From: Methylobacter sp.
GTDB lineage: Bacteria > Pseudomonadota > Gammaproteobacteria > Methylococcales > Methylomonadaceae
Reading direction: 5' to 3'
Length of the DNA stretch: 64,000 bases
NCBI GenBank assembly: GCA_004299305.1
Contig: SCPZ01000097.1
Coordinates: 1-64,000 of the forward strand
Part shown: piece after piece, positions 54,917-63,458 of the stretch
Layout: each line of letters starts with the position of its first letter
How positions within the stretch are numbered: position 1 is the first letter of the stretch
The notes under the pieces: generated by a model
Databases searched by the model: none
The model's input: the letters and a program-made list of their open reading frames with translations, nothing else
Told to the model about the DNA's origin: nothing
Made by a program: the position numbers and the translations under genes

Positions 54917-56215
54917 ATGACCGATAAGAATAATGAAAAACACAAGATAGTGATTGTTGGCGGCGGGGCGGCGGGTCTTGAGCTTGCCACCAGTTTGGGA
55001 CAAAAACTAGGCAAAAACGGTGCGGCGGAGATTACCTTGCTGGACGCTTCGCCGACGCATATCTGGAAGCCGCTGTTGCATGAAGTTGCCGCCGGGACCT
55101 TGGATGAATCCGAACAGATTGAATATCTGGCCCAGGCGCATCGGAATCATTTCCGTTTCAGGCTGGGAAAGATGGAAGGCTTGAATCGGCAAAAAAAGGA
55201 AATTTATGTCAGTCCTACGCTTAGCGATAGCGGCGAAGAGTTAATCCCTAAGCGAACGTTCAATTACGATACGCTGGTGATGTCGGTCGGCAGTATCAGC
55301 AATACTTTTAACATCAAGGGGGTGGCGGAACACTGTTTGTTTCTGGATACCACCGCTCAGGCTTTTAAGTTTCAAAAACAACTGGTTGAATCGTATATTA
55401 AAAGCCATGCCGGTAAAACCGACAAGACCCTGTCCATCGTTATCATCGGCGCGGGAGCGACCGGCGTCGAGTTATCGGCGCAATTGCACGAGGTAACCAA
55501 TCTGCTGGCGGTTTACGGCCTGGATGAATCCAGTGATGTGAAACTGACTATTATTGAAGCGGCGACGCAATTATTGCCCGCATTACCCGGAAAACTGGCC
55601 CAAGCGACGCAACAACAGCTGGTCACGCTGGGCATTGACCTTAAATTGGGTCGCCGGGTGATTGAAGTAACCAAGGAAGGCGTTCATACCCATGATGGCG
55701 CTTTTATACCGGCGGATCTTAAAGTCTGGTCGGCAGGCATTAAAGCGCCGGATTGGATGAAAGACCTGGATGGCCTGGAAGTTAACCGGATCAACCAATT
55801 GGTGGTCGATGAAACCTTAAAAACCGGTGACGACAATATTTTTGCGCTAGGCGATTGCGCCGCCTGTCCGTGGCCCGGACACGACGGCAATGTGCCGCCG
55901 CGAGCGCAAGCCGCTCATCAGCAGGCATCGACCTTAAGTAAATCGATAGTTAATAGGTTGCAGGGCGGCAGCTTGGTGAAATATGTTTATCTCGATTACG
56001 GATCGCTGGTTGCACTCGGCAAGTACACCACTGTCGGTAACCTGATGGGCAATCTGATGGGATCGGTCAGCATCGGCGGCTTTATCGCCAGGGTGGTTTA
56101 TCTGTCCCTGTATAAAATGCACCAGGTGGCTGTACACGGTTATTTCAGGACGGCCATGTTGACGCTTTCTAACCTGTTCCGGCGTAGTGCCCATGCCAAA
56201 ATAAAAATGCATTAA
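54917..56215 (+). CDS. ndh: Type II NADH dehydrogenase (NDH-2)
   Basis: 432 residues. FAD motif IVIVGGGAAGLELATSLG, NADH motif IVIIGAGATGVELSAQLHE, FALGDCAACPWPG, and a C-terminal amphipathic/membrane-binding region after IARVVYLSLYKMH. It passes electrons from NADH to quinone without pumping protons. A strong GGAGGGGG site lies before the ATG. Confidence 0.93.
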   Translation: MTDKNNEKHKIVIVGGGAAGLELATSLGQKLGKNGAAEITLLDASPTHIWKPLLHEVAAGTLDESEQIEYLAQAHRNHFRFRLGKMEGLNRQKKEIYVSPTLSDSGEELIPKRTFNYDTLVMSVGSISNTFNIKGVAEHCLFLDTTAQAFKFQKQLVESYIKSHAGKTDKTLSIVIIGAGATGVELSAQLHEVTNLLAVYGLDESSDVKLTIIEAATQLLPALPGKLAQATQQQLVTLGIDLKLGRRVIEVTKEGVHTHDGAFIPADLKVWSAGIKAPDWMKDLDGLEVNRINQLVVDETLKTGDDNIFALGDCAACPWPGHDGNVPPRAQAAHQQASTLSKSIVNRLQGGSLVKYVYLDYGSLVALGKYTTVGNLMGNLMGSVSIGGFIARVVYLSLYKMHQVAVHGYFRTAMLTLSNLFRRSAHAKIKMH

Positions 56216-56275
56216 AATCCTTAGTTGCTTAACAGTTAGCTACTTTATTTATAACCCCTTACCAAGATCACAAAC

Positions 56276-56806
56276 ATGTTTGAAATTGAATATGAATTCC
56301 GCGAAGAAGATTTAATTCATTTTAATGAAATACAGTTCATGAGGAATGAAGAAATACAGAGCAATATAAGAAAAAACCGCTGGATAGTGCCGGGCATCAT
56401 GGCGCTTATCGGTTCATTTTATTATTTCTACTATGGCGACATGACCTCATCGGGATACATCATCGTTATTGCCGCGCTCTGGGCTTGGCTGTCGCCTAAA
56501 ATAATGATGCTGGATTTACGCAGGCAAATTCTTAAAAATTACACCCCTAAAGAAAAGATCAACATGTTCGGCACTTATACGCTGACTATAGATCCCGCCA
56601 ACCCCAATTACCTGCTGGAAAAATCACCCAGCGGCAAACACAAAATGGCCTGGGGCGATTTGGTCAGGGTGGAATACGGCAAACGCTATGTTTATATCTA
56701 TATCAATTTGAGCACTGCACTGGTTATTCCGGTGGAAACCGTTAAAAAAGGCAACCTTGAACAATTTGCCGAGCAGGCGGAAAAGATGATTGAGCGGTTT
56801 GCTTAA
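56276..56806 (+). CDS. YcxB-like membrane protein
   Basis: 176 residues. Two membrane helices (about 38-55 and 60-78) and a beta-rich C-terminal domain with LEKSPSGKHKMAWGDLVRVEYGKRY and a closing IPVETVKKGNLEQF. This fits the YcxB/DUF family of putative cytoplasmic-facing membrane proteins; the function is unknown. Confidence 0.7.
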   Translation: MFEIEYEFREEDLIHFNEIQFMRNEEIQSNIRKNRWIVPGIMALIGSFYYFYYGDMTSSGYIIVIAALWAWLSPKIMMLDLRRQILKNYTPKEKINMFGTYTLTIDPANPNYLLEKSPSGKHKMAWGDLVRVEYGKRYVYIYINLSTALVIPVETVKKGNLEQFAEQAEKMIERFA

Positions 56807-56902
56807 GGTTCACCAACATTTTTTGCCCTCGTTTCCACGTGCTGCGTTCATCGTTATACATGACTCCGCCCGAAAGCCGTTATACACAAGTGTCTGCGGT
56901 AG

Positions 56903-57052
56903 ACCGTCATTTCAGCAGGGATTGCCGGAATCCAGAAGCCACGGATGGTTGTAGAAGCTGGCAACGAGTTCTGCTACGCGGAATTGCTTAATGAAATCAA
57001 GCATTCACATTCCTGTGCTCTGGATCCCGGCAATCCCTGCCGGGACGACGTG
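56903..57052. repeat. 150-bp inverted-repeat element, MITE-like
   Basis: GCAGGGATTGCCGGAATCC (56915-56933) recurs inverted at 57022-57040 with one mismatch; the similarity extends outward (CGTCATTTCAGC against GCACGTCGTCCC, complement). It sits in the 436-base gap 56807-57242. The rest of that gap shows a near-direct repeat CGTTATACA (about 56847 and 56878) and, at 57231, a CCTTGAACCTT word beside the yheS start. Confidence 0.65.
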
Positions 57053-57242
57053 CTTTAAAATGCTTTAGCCGGAATACTGGATATAAACAGCAAGCTCAAC
57101 TTAGGTTATTCAAAAGTGGGTTTGTTAAATTTAATGGGTTATAGATATGCACATGAATGATCAAACATTTCTTCAGTTTATATTTAATGGTTACGCCTCT
57201 TGTTTTCATAAAAGTTTTTCCACATTATTACCTTGAACCTTA

Positions 57243-59135
57243 ATGCTAAATTTTAGAAATATAGCCCTACGCCGTGGCGCACGGGTGCTGTTCGCCAATT
57301 CTTCTTTCACTATTCATAAAGGCCAAAAAGCAGGATTTACCGGCGCGAACGGCGCCGGTAAATCCAGTTTTTTTGCCTTGGTTAGAGGTGAGCTACATCT
57401 TGATGAGGGCGACTTTTCGATGCCGCCGGGGCTGGAAATCGCCCATGTGGCACAAGAAACGCCGGCCGTTGCCTGTTCCGCAATTGATTATGTCATTGAC
57501 GGCGATCAGCCCTTAAGACGCTTGCAAGCCCAATTGCTTGCCGCCGAACAAGCCGATGACGGCTTGAAACAGGCCGAATTACATGCCGCCTTGGATACTA
57601 TCGGCGGTTATACCGCACAGGCCAGGGCCTCGCGGTTAATGAACGGTTTGGGCTTTAGCGCCGACCAGGAAAATAATGCGGTCAATTCGTTTTCCGGCGG
57701 CTGGCGTATGCGGCTTAATCTGGCGCAGGCCTTGATGTGCCGTTCGGACGTGTTATTGCTTGATGAGCCTACCAACCATCTGGATTTGGATGCGGTGATC
57801 TGGTTACAGGATTGGTTATGCAAGTATCCCGGAACGCTGTTGCTGATTTCTCATGACCGGGATTTCCTGGACACCATTACTTCTCATATCGTACATATTG
57901 AGCAGAACAAGGCCGAAATTTATACCGGCAATTACTCGGCGTTTGAACGGATGCGCGCCGAAAAACTCGCTCAACAACAATCATCGTATCTAAAGCAGCA
58001 GCGGGAAATTGCCCATATGCAAAGCTTTGTCGACCGCTTTAAGGCGCAAGCGACTAAAGCCAGGCAAGCGCAAAGCCGGATCAAGGCGTTGGAGCGCATG
58101 GAGCTGATCGCACAGGCGCATGTCGATTCGCCGTTCGATTTCAGCTTTGCTAAGCCGGGAAAAATGCCCAATCCGCTGTTGACGCTGGATAAGGTCGATA
58201 TTGGCTACGGGCAAACCTGCGTGATCAAACAGGCGGGATTGTCTATATCGCCGGGGGACCGTATCGGGTTGCTGGGGCCGAACGGCGCGGGTAAGTCCAG
58301 CCTGATTAAAGTGCTGGCAGGCGATATGCAGCCCTTATCCGGCAAAAGAAACGAAGCGGAAGCGTTGAAAATCGGCTATTTTGCCCAGCACCAACTGGAG
58401 CAATTACGTGTTGATGAAAGCCCATTGTGGCACTTGCAGCAACTGGACAAACAGGCGACCGAGAAGGATTTACGCAATTTTCTGGGCGGTTTCGATTTTT
58501 GCGGCGACAAGGTTCTGGAAGCCGTCAAACCCTTCTCCGGAGGCGAAAAAGCGCGGCTGGTATTGGCGCTGCTGGTCTATCAAAATCCAAACCTGTTGCT
58601 GCTGGATGAACCGACCAACCACTTGGACCTGGAAATGCGTCACGCCTTGAGTGTCGCCTTGCAGGACTATGAAGGCGCGATAGTGGTCGTCTCGCATGAT
58701 AGGCATTTGTTGCGCTCGGTGACCGATCAGTTATTATTGGTGTCAGGCGGCAAGGTGCAGCCTTTCGATGGCGATCTCGAAGATTATCGTCTGTGGCTGG
58801 CGGAACAGAAAAAAAGCGAAGAAAAAACCATCGTTGGTAACGTTGATAGCGTATCGAGAAAAGATCAGAGAAAGTTGGATGCGGAACGCAGACAACGGAA
58901 CAAACCTTTATTCGATGCCTTGAAAAAAGCTGAATTAGCCGTCGAAAAATATCATAATGAACAGCGGCAACTGGAACATCAATTGGCTGATCCTGCCATT
59001 TATGCAGAATCGGAAAAGGAGCAATTAAAAAAGTTGATGGAACGTAAAGTAAAAGTCGATAAGGCGCTGGATGACGCGGAAGCAGCCTGGATGGAGGCCG
59101 AGGAAAAAGTTGAAGCGGCCAAATATGATGCGTAG
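57243..59135 (+). CDS. yheS: ABC-F family ATPase YheS
   Basis: 630 residues, two ABC domains: Walker A GANGAGKSSFF and GPNGAGKSSLI, signatures FSGGWRMRLNLAQAL and FSGGEKARLVLALL, with LLLDEPTNHLDLD each time; an inter-domain linker and a C-terminal coiled coil (about 545-630). It follows E. coli YheS nearly throughout. ABC-F proteins act on the ribosome exit site to aid translation. CCTTGAACCTT sits where the ribosome binding site should be. Confidence 0.93.
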   Translation: MLNFRNIALRRGARVLFANSSFTIHKGQKAGFTGANGAGKSSFFALVRGELHLDEGDFSMPPGLEIAHVAQETPAVACSAIDYVIDGDQPLRRLQAQLLAAEQADDGLKQAELHAALDTIGGYTAQARASRLMNGLGFSADQENNAVNSFSGGWRMRLNLAQALMCRSDVLLLDEPTNHLDLDAVIWLQDWLCKYPGTLLLISHDRDFLDTITSHIVHIEQNKAEIYTGNYSAFERMRAEKLAQQQSSYLKQQREIAHMQSFVDRFKAQATKARQAQSRIKALERMELIAQAHVDSPFDFSFAKPGKMPNPLLTLDKVDIGYGQTCVIKQAGLSISPGDRIGLLGPNGAGKSSLIKVLAGDMQPLSGKRNEAEALKIGYFAQHQLEQLRVDESPLWHLQQLDKQATEKDLRNFLGGFDFCGDKVLEAVKPFSGGEKARLVLALLVYQNPNLLLLDEPTNHLDLEMRHALSVALQDYEGAIVVVSHDRHLLRSVTDQLLLVSGGKVQPFDGDLEDYRLWLAEQKKSEEKTIVGNVDSVSRKDQRKLDAERRQRNKPLFDALKKAELAVEKYHNEQRQLEHQLADPAIYAESEKEQLKKLMERKVKVDKALDDAEAAWMEAEEKVEAAKYDA

Positions 59136-59152
59136 GTTCGTGAAGAATTAAA

Positions 59153-59223
59153 CAGAACACGGATGACGCGGATAGTCACTGATTTATTTTAAAAATCCGC
59201 TTAAATCCGTCTAATCTGTGTTC
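59153..59223. repeat. Inverted repeat of the GAACACGGAT type
   Basis: GAACACGGATGACGCGGAT and, inverted, GAACACAGATTAGACGGAT bound a 71-base stretch between yheS and the next gene. A common dispersed repeat in bacterial genomes. Confidence 0.5.
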
Positions 59224-59241
59224 CATTATTAATAAATAATC

Positions 59242-59739
59242 ATGTTTGAAATCATAAAGCTATTATTCGATATTTGCCTGTTTAAAAAGGGCCCGCAGGA
59301 TTTACCTCCTTCTGTAGGCTTGTTGCGGATGCTGCTGGTGATTGATGTTATCGTCAGTTTTTCAATGATAAGTATGCATACGAACTTGGCTGTATCGCTA
59401 TTGCAAGCTATCGCCTCCGCCTTGCTGATTGCTGGGTTTAGCTGGTTTATGTTATATCTGGCTCGGAAATGGGAGCGATTTTATCAAACGACTAGCGCCT
59501 TGTTGGGTGCTGATGCCTTGATTAGTTTTTTCGCCCTGCCGGGAATGGCTTCAATGACGATAGGAATAGGCGCTTTGTTGGCATTTATTATAACAATAGC
59601 TTTAATGATTTGGCATTGGGCCGTTACCGGACATATCATTCGTAATGCACTGGGACAAACCTGGGCTTTTAGTTTAGGCTTGGCGTTTTTATACATAATG
59701 GGATCTTATCAGGTGATGGCTTTATTAAATCCCCCCTAA
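59242..59739 (+). CDS. Four-helix membrane protein, unknown function
   Basis: 165 residues with hydrophobic helices at about 28-45, 50-75, 90-125 and 138-160. No family recognised. The last codons NPP and the stop are part of the long palindrome at 59728, so the native C-terminus may have been replaced. Confidence 0.6.
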   Translation: MFEIIKLLFDICLFKKGPQDLPPSVGLLRMLLVIDVIVSFSMISMHTNLAVSLLQAIASALLIAGFSWFMLYLARKWERFYQTTSALLGADALISFFALPGMASMTIGIGALLAFIITIALMIWHWAVTGHIIRNALGQTWAFSLGLAFLYIMGSYQVMALLNPP

Positions 59740-59772
59740 CCCCCCTTTGCCAAAGGGGGGTTAGGGGGGATT
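59728..59772. repeat. Perfect long palindrome (CCCCCCTAACCCCCC type)
   Basis: A stem of about 21 bp: AATCCCCCCTAACCCCCC then TTTGCCAAA and the exact complement. It holds the stop codon of the preceding gene and ends 25 bases before uspA. Confidence 0.85.
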
Positions 59773-59796
59773 TTCGGCATTAAATTAGGAATAATC

Positions 59797-60240
59797 ATGG
59801 AAAGCTATAAACATATATTATTGGCAACGGACTTTTCCGAACACGGCGAAGCCGTTGCCGACCGAGCGAAGGATTTGGCTGATAAATATCAGGCAAAACT
59901 GAGTATTGTGCATGTGATGGACAGTTTGCTGCTTACCGATGCGGCTTATGGTTCGACTATTCCTTTTGATCTCGATTTAACTGCCGAATTAATGGCAGCG
60001 ACAAAAAAGAGATTGGCCAACTTAGCTGAAAAACTGAATATTACTGAAGACTGTCGGTATATGGAAACGGGTAGCCCTAAATTGGAAATAATCAGGGTAG
60101 CCGAAGAAAACCAGGTGGATTTAATCGTAGTCGGCTCCCATGGTCGACACGGATTTGCCCTGTTACTGGGATCGACCGCAAATGGGGTGCTGCATCATGC
60201 GTTGTGTGATGTCTTAGCTGTACGTTTGCATGATGATTGA
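59797..60240 (+). CDS. Universal stress protein (UspA family)
   Basis: 147 residues. ILLATDFSEHGEAVADRA at the N-terminus and VVGSHGRHGFALLLGSTANGVL, the G-2x-G-9x-G(S/T) ATP-binding motif. Cytosolic ATP-binding stress protein. A terminator follows. Confidence 0.93.
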   Translation: MESYKHILLATDFSEHGEAVADRAKDLADKYQAKLSIVHVMDSLLLTDAAYGSTIPFDLDLTAELMAATKKRLANLAEKLNITEDCRYMETGSPKLEIIRVAEENQVDLIVVGSHGRHGFALLLGSTANGVLHHALCDVLAVRLHDD

Positions 60241-60280
60241 GACTAAACTGTGGCGGCATTATTGTGTCCACAAGGAATAA

Positions 60281-60309
60281 AGGGCGATCAATGGGACGCC
60301 CTATTTTTA
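60281..60309 (+). terminator. Terminator after uspA
   Basis: AGGGCG, 10-base loop, CGCCCT, then ATTTTTAT. Confidence 0.6.
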
Positions 60310-60323
60310 TAGGTAGATGATAA

Positions 60324-60752
60324 ATGATTGGACAAATTGAAGCTTATGATCCCGACACCCAAACTGGGGTAATAAAAAGCGAGGAAACGTTGTTTACGTT
60401 TCATTTAGATGATTGGGTCGCGGACGTACCGCCGGATGAAGGCGATGACGTTAACTTTGAGGCTCATGGAACGATTGCCAGCAATATTAATCTAGTCGGC
60501 GCGTATTTGGAGCCGCCTAAAGCCGTTAAATACAAATATCTGGCGGCTGTGCTGGCGTTATTCTTGGGTTGGACAGGCGCTCATCGACTTTATTTAGGTT
60601 TTTACAGACTGGCTTTTATCCAGATAACCTTAACAGTGGTGCTTTATGTAACCGGACTGCCCGGATTTGCAGCTCTCTGGGGTTTTATAGAAGGCGTTCT
60701 GCTTTTTGGCGGACAGATCAATCAAGACGCCAAAGGCCGTCCTTTAAAATAG
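60324..60752 (+). CDS. Cold-shock-like domain fused to TM2 domain
   Basis: 142 residues. Residues 1-50 (IGQIEAYDPDTQTGVIKSEE, then DEGDDVNFE) look like a cold-shock/S1 nucleic-acid-binding barrel. Residues 72-130 form a TM2 domain (LAVLALFLGWTGAHRLYLGFY type, two helices). Function unknown; it could tether RNA-binding to the membrane. It converges on cspA across a shared terminator. Confidence 0.75.
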   Translation: MIGQIEAYDPDTQTGVIKSEETLFTFHLDDWVADVPPDEGDDVNFEAHGTIASNINLVGAYLEPPKAVKYKYLAAVLALFLGWTGAHRLYLGFYRLAFIQITLTVVLYVTGLPGFAALWGFIEGVLLFGGQINQDAKGRPLK

Positions 60753-60773
60753 TCTTTTTAGAAGTGATGGAAT

Positions 60774-60810
60774 AAAAAAAGCCCTTGTGAAACTCACAAG
60801 GGCTTTTTTT
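60774..60810. terminator. Bidirectional terminator between the TM2 gene and cspA
   Basis: AAAAAAAGCCCTTGTGA, loop AAC, then the perfect complement ending in seven T's; works for both convergent genes. Confidence 0.92.
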
Positions 60811-60831
60811 AAATCCGGTTATCCCTTTTTT

Positions 60832-61035
60832 TTATTTAGGATAAACATTAGTGGCAGTTAAGCCTTTGGGTCCTGATTCGATGTCAAAAGTGACCGTGTC
60901 GCCTTCAGTCAAAGTTTTGAAACCCTCGCCCTGAATAACTGAATGGTGAACGAAAACGTCTTCGCCGCCATCAGCAGGTGCGATAAAACCAAAACCCTTC
61001 GTGTTGTTAAACCACTTTACAGTGCCTGTTGCCAT
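60832..61035 (-). CDS. Cold-shock protein (CspA family)
   Basis: 67 residues from ATG 61035, with TAGGAG 7 bases upstream. [16 protein letters not shown] and [10 protein letters not shown] are the RNP1 and RNP2 motifs. RNA chaperone. The frame upstream of 61035 is leader. The leader of about 108 bases from the predicted promoter is like that of cold-induced csp genes. Confidence 0.95.
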   Translation of the reverse strand: MATGTVKWFNNTKGFGFIAPADGGEDVFVHHSVIQGEGFKTLTEGDTVTFDIESGPKGLTATNVYPK

Positions 61036-61149
61036 TTTGAAACTCCTAAAATAAAAACTTACGGTTAACACAGAACTACAACATTGATAACCGGACAACC
61101 TAACAATTTAGGAATCCCTTAACTCAACATCTGTTTTCTGACGCGGTGT

Positions 61150-61179
61150 ATTGTACTGTTTTTTTTATGATACTGTCAT
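61150..61179 (-). promoter_or_regulatory. Predicted csp promoter
   Basis: Minus strand: ATGACA (61179-61174), 18-base spacer, TACAAT (61155-61150). It implies a long structured 5' leader before the start at 61035. Confidence 0.5.
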
Positions 61180-61293
61180 CAGCAGATTTTACAAAAGCCC
61201 GTCCAACGTCAAAGATTTGCTGCTTATGAATAAAGAGACAACGCCGCTAAGCTAAGCGATTGACACTGGATATTAGATCTATTAATCAGTAGT

Positions 61294-62334
61294 CTATTGT
61301 TTTAACCGTACTATCATGTTCTTAATCGCCGATTCCTGCCTCATAATGCATTCACATAACAGAAATTGATCAATAGCGCGTTGTAAGTTTTGCTCAGGCT
61401 CAGTCACCTTAAAATACCGATTTCCTTCCAGATAATCAGTATAAAACCGGACGCCTAATTCGAAAGGAATTAGTCTGATAGCAGGGTACAAATAATGGTA
61501 ATCGTGTTCGGTAAAAAATGAGCCGACTTCAGCCAGATAGCTTTTTAACAGGGCGGCACAAATATCCAGGTCGAATCCAACCGGCTCGGCACTGTAGCAG
61601 CAAGATCGAACACAATCGCCAATATCGTAATGAACCAAGCCCGGCTTGACCGTGTCAAGATCAATAATACTGACGATTTTTTTGCTGTGTCTATCAAAAA
61701 GGAAATTGTTTAATTTGGGATCGCCATGGATAACCCGCAAAGACAGCAAACCTTGTTGCTTAGCGGCCTCCAAATCATCGGCAATATGCCGGAACCGGGT
61801 GATAAATTCAGCGCAATACCGTATCGGCTTAATCGACCGCTGTAAAACATGCTGATAATGTTTTAGATATTCCGGCGCTATATGAAATCCGGGTAAGGTG
61901 TCATGCAAAATCAATGGATTAAGATCGCTAATTAAGCGATGAAAATGTCCCAGCGCATATCCGACCTGTTCAGCATCGCTGACAGCGCCTATAGCGTCTA
62001 TACTTTCGGTATTGACAATGAAACTCAAAGCTCGCCAGCAATCGCGGTTTTCATCCAGATAAAGTACGTCATTATCCGCAGTCTTTAAAATCTCCGGAAT
62101 TTGTAACCTAACTGAAGCGCTAACTTTTTGGGCTATATGCTGATTAAGCGCTGTCAAATTAACCATGATCTTTTCAGGTGCGGGAAAAACCGTTCGGTTA
62201 ATACGCTGTAGAACAAAGAAGGATGATTGTGTAGCCACCAAATAAGTATCATTGATCAAGCCATTACCCAGACGATTTATCCGCGTAATCGCCGTAGCAA
62301 ACTGATTGGCGATAGGAAAGAGTGTGTTCATCAA
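61294..62334 (-). CDS. APH-type sugar kinase, NahK-like
   Basis: 346 residues. Kinase fold of the aminoglycoside/choline kinase type: GNGLINDTYLV near the N-terminus, FVLQRIN, catalytic VIHGDPKLNNFLFD and metal site IIDLDTVKPGLVHYDIGD. The closest known type I can name is N-acetylhexosamine 1-kinase; the substrate is not certain. Stands alone. Confidence 0.78.
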   Translation of the reverse strand: MMNTLFPIANQFATAITRINRLGNGLINDTYLVATQSSFFVLQRINRTVFPAPEKIMVNLTALNQHIAQKVSASVRLQIPEILKTADNDVLYLDENRDCWRALSFIVNTESIDAIGAVSDAEQVGYALGHFHRLISDLNPLILHDTLPGFHIAPEYLKHYQHVLQRSIKPIRYCAEFITRFRHIADDLEAAKQQGLLSLRVIHGDPKLNNFLFDRHSKKIVSIIDLDTVKPGLVHYDIGDCVRSCCYSAEPVGFDLDICAALLKSYLAEVGSFFTEHDYHYLYPAIRLIPFELGVRFYTDYLEGNRYFKVTEPEQNLQRAIDQFLLCECIMRQESAIKNMIVRLKQ

Positions 62335-62430
62335 AATATTGTCGCGGCGCGGCTGGCATGATAATCAGGTGTTTGATTATCTCTTTGGATCAACTTAATA
62401 CGAACAAACTTATGTCGATTCCTATGCCTA

Positions 62431-62925
62431 TCAAAGAACATTGGATTCCAGAAAATCAGCCAATTGCGCGCTGGTAAGCCTAAGTCGCTGGCTCAGGGCG
62501 CGGGAAATATTCCAGATAATCTTAAATGCCAAGGCAGGGTTTCTATCGGCCAAAGCCAGCAGACTGCTTTTATCCAATGACAAAAAGACAGTTTCTCCTT
62601 CGGCGCGAGCAGTCGCTGATCGGGGTTGCGCGTCAATAACGGACATTTCCCCAAACGTGCGCCCAACGCGTAGCGTTGAAATAAGTTTATTATTTTTGTA
62701 AACACCAATTGAGCCCTTGACAATAATCCCCATAGACGTGCCAATCTCTCCTTCTTTATAAATCACCGTGCCATTCGATGCAGCATAAGGCTTAAAATAA
62801 TGGCTTATGACCTGTAATTGCTCCCATGAAAAATCTTCCCCCCAATGCGAAGCATCAAGTATTTGCGCGTTTGTTTGATGTGTGTTTTCAATAGTTATCA
62901 ACCGTGGAGATTTTGAATCAATCAT
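62431..62925 (-). CDS. Single cyclic-nucleotide-binding domain protein
   Basis: 164 residues from ATG 62925. CNB domain at about 35-150: FKPYAASNGTVIYKEGEIG, VKGSIGVYKNN and the phosphate-binding FGEMSVIDAQPRSATARA with the Arg that contacts the cyclic phosphate. No effector domain. Short C-terminal helix. Possible partner of other regulators, none adjacent. Confidence 0.82.
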   Translation of the reverse strand: MIDSKSPRLITIENTHQTNAQILDASHWGEDFSWEQLQVISHYFKPYAASNGTVIYKEGEIGTSMGIIVKGSIGVYKNNKLISTLRVGRTFGEMSVIDAQPRSATARAEGETVFLSLDKSSLLALADRNPALAFKIIWNISRALSQRLRLTSAQLADFLESNVL

Positions 62926-63210
62926 GATGGCGTAGCGAGTCTGGATTATATTTTTGCAAGATAATAGCATTTAACTCTTGCAAGCTTTATAAAAAACCAT
63001 GCGAATTTTGAGGCACTAAGATTAACAATTAATTCCTAACTTTAAAAACACAAGCCAGAATGCTTGATGAACAATGAAAGCAAATCTAGCGCCATGCGTA
63101 TATGCCTGAAATGGCAAGAGGATTAAATGTTACCGGAAATGATTTAAACAATCCGTTAGACCGGATACTTAAAACAAAAAATATTGAAAGGAAGGGGTAT
63201 TAAAGTGGGC

Positions 63211-63246
63211 AAAATACCCCCCGTCAAACAACGGGGGGTATTTTTT
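63211..63246 (-). terminator. Terminator after the small membrane protein gene
   Basis: AAAATACCCCCCGT and its exact complement around a 6-base loop; on the minus strand it ends in TTTT and lies 20 bases after the stop at 63267. A-tract on the other side makes it bidirectional. Confidence 0.88.
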
Positions 63247-63266
63247 AATTGACTGCGTTACCAGTT

Positions 63267-63458
63267 TTATTGCGCGGTTTTGTTGCTGGTTTTTTTCGCA
63301 TCTATTTTCGAGAACACTTCAGCGTTACTCGCTGCAACAGCACCACTTTGTAAATGCTTTGTTTCGTCTTGTTTCAACAACACAACCAAAACAATAACAG
63401 CAGCAATAGCAACACCAGCGATCAACCATGTGTTATCTTTTTCTTGTTCTTCAGCCAT
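63267..63458 (-). CDS. Small single-helix membrane protein
   Basis: 63 residues: acidic N-terminus (MAEEQEKDN), one helix WLIAGVAIAAVIVLVVLL at about 11-28, then a polar, Lys-rich tail. GAGG lies 8 bases before the ATG, and a strong terminator follows, so it is a real stand-alone gene. No family recognised. Confidence 0.75.
   Translation of the reverse strand: MAEEQEKDNTWLIAGVAIAAVIVLVVLLKQDETKHLQSGAVAASNAEVFSKIDAKKTSNKTAQ

Noticed and set aside
58525-59160. 211-codon minus frame antisense to yheS
   Set aside because: Arg/Pro/Ser-rich shadow of the well-supported ABC-F coding sequence.
63102-63203. 33-codon plus frame beginning MPEMARGLNV
   Set aside because: No Shine-Dalgarno site; it ends just before a terminator of the opposite gene; too short to support.
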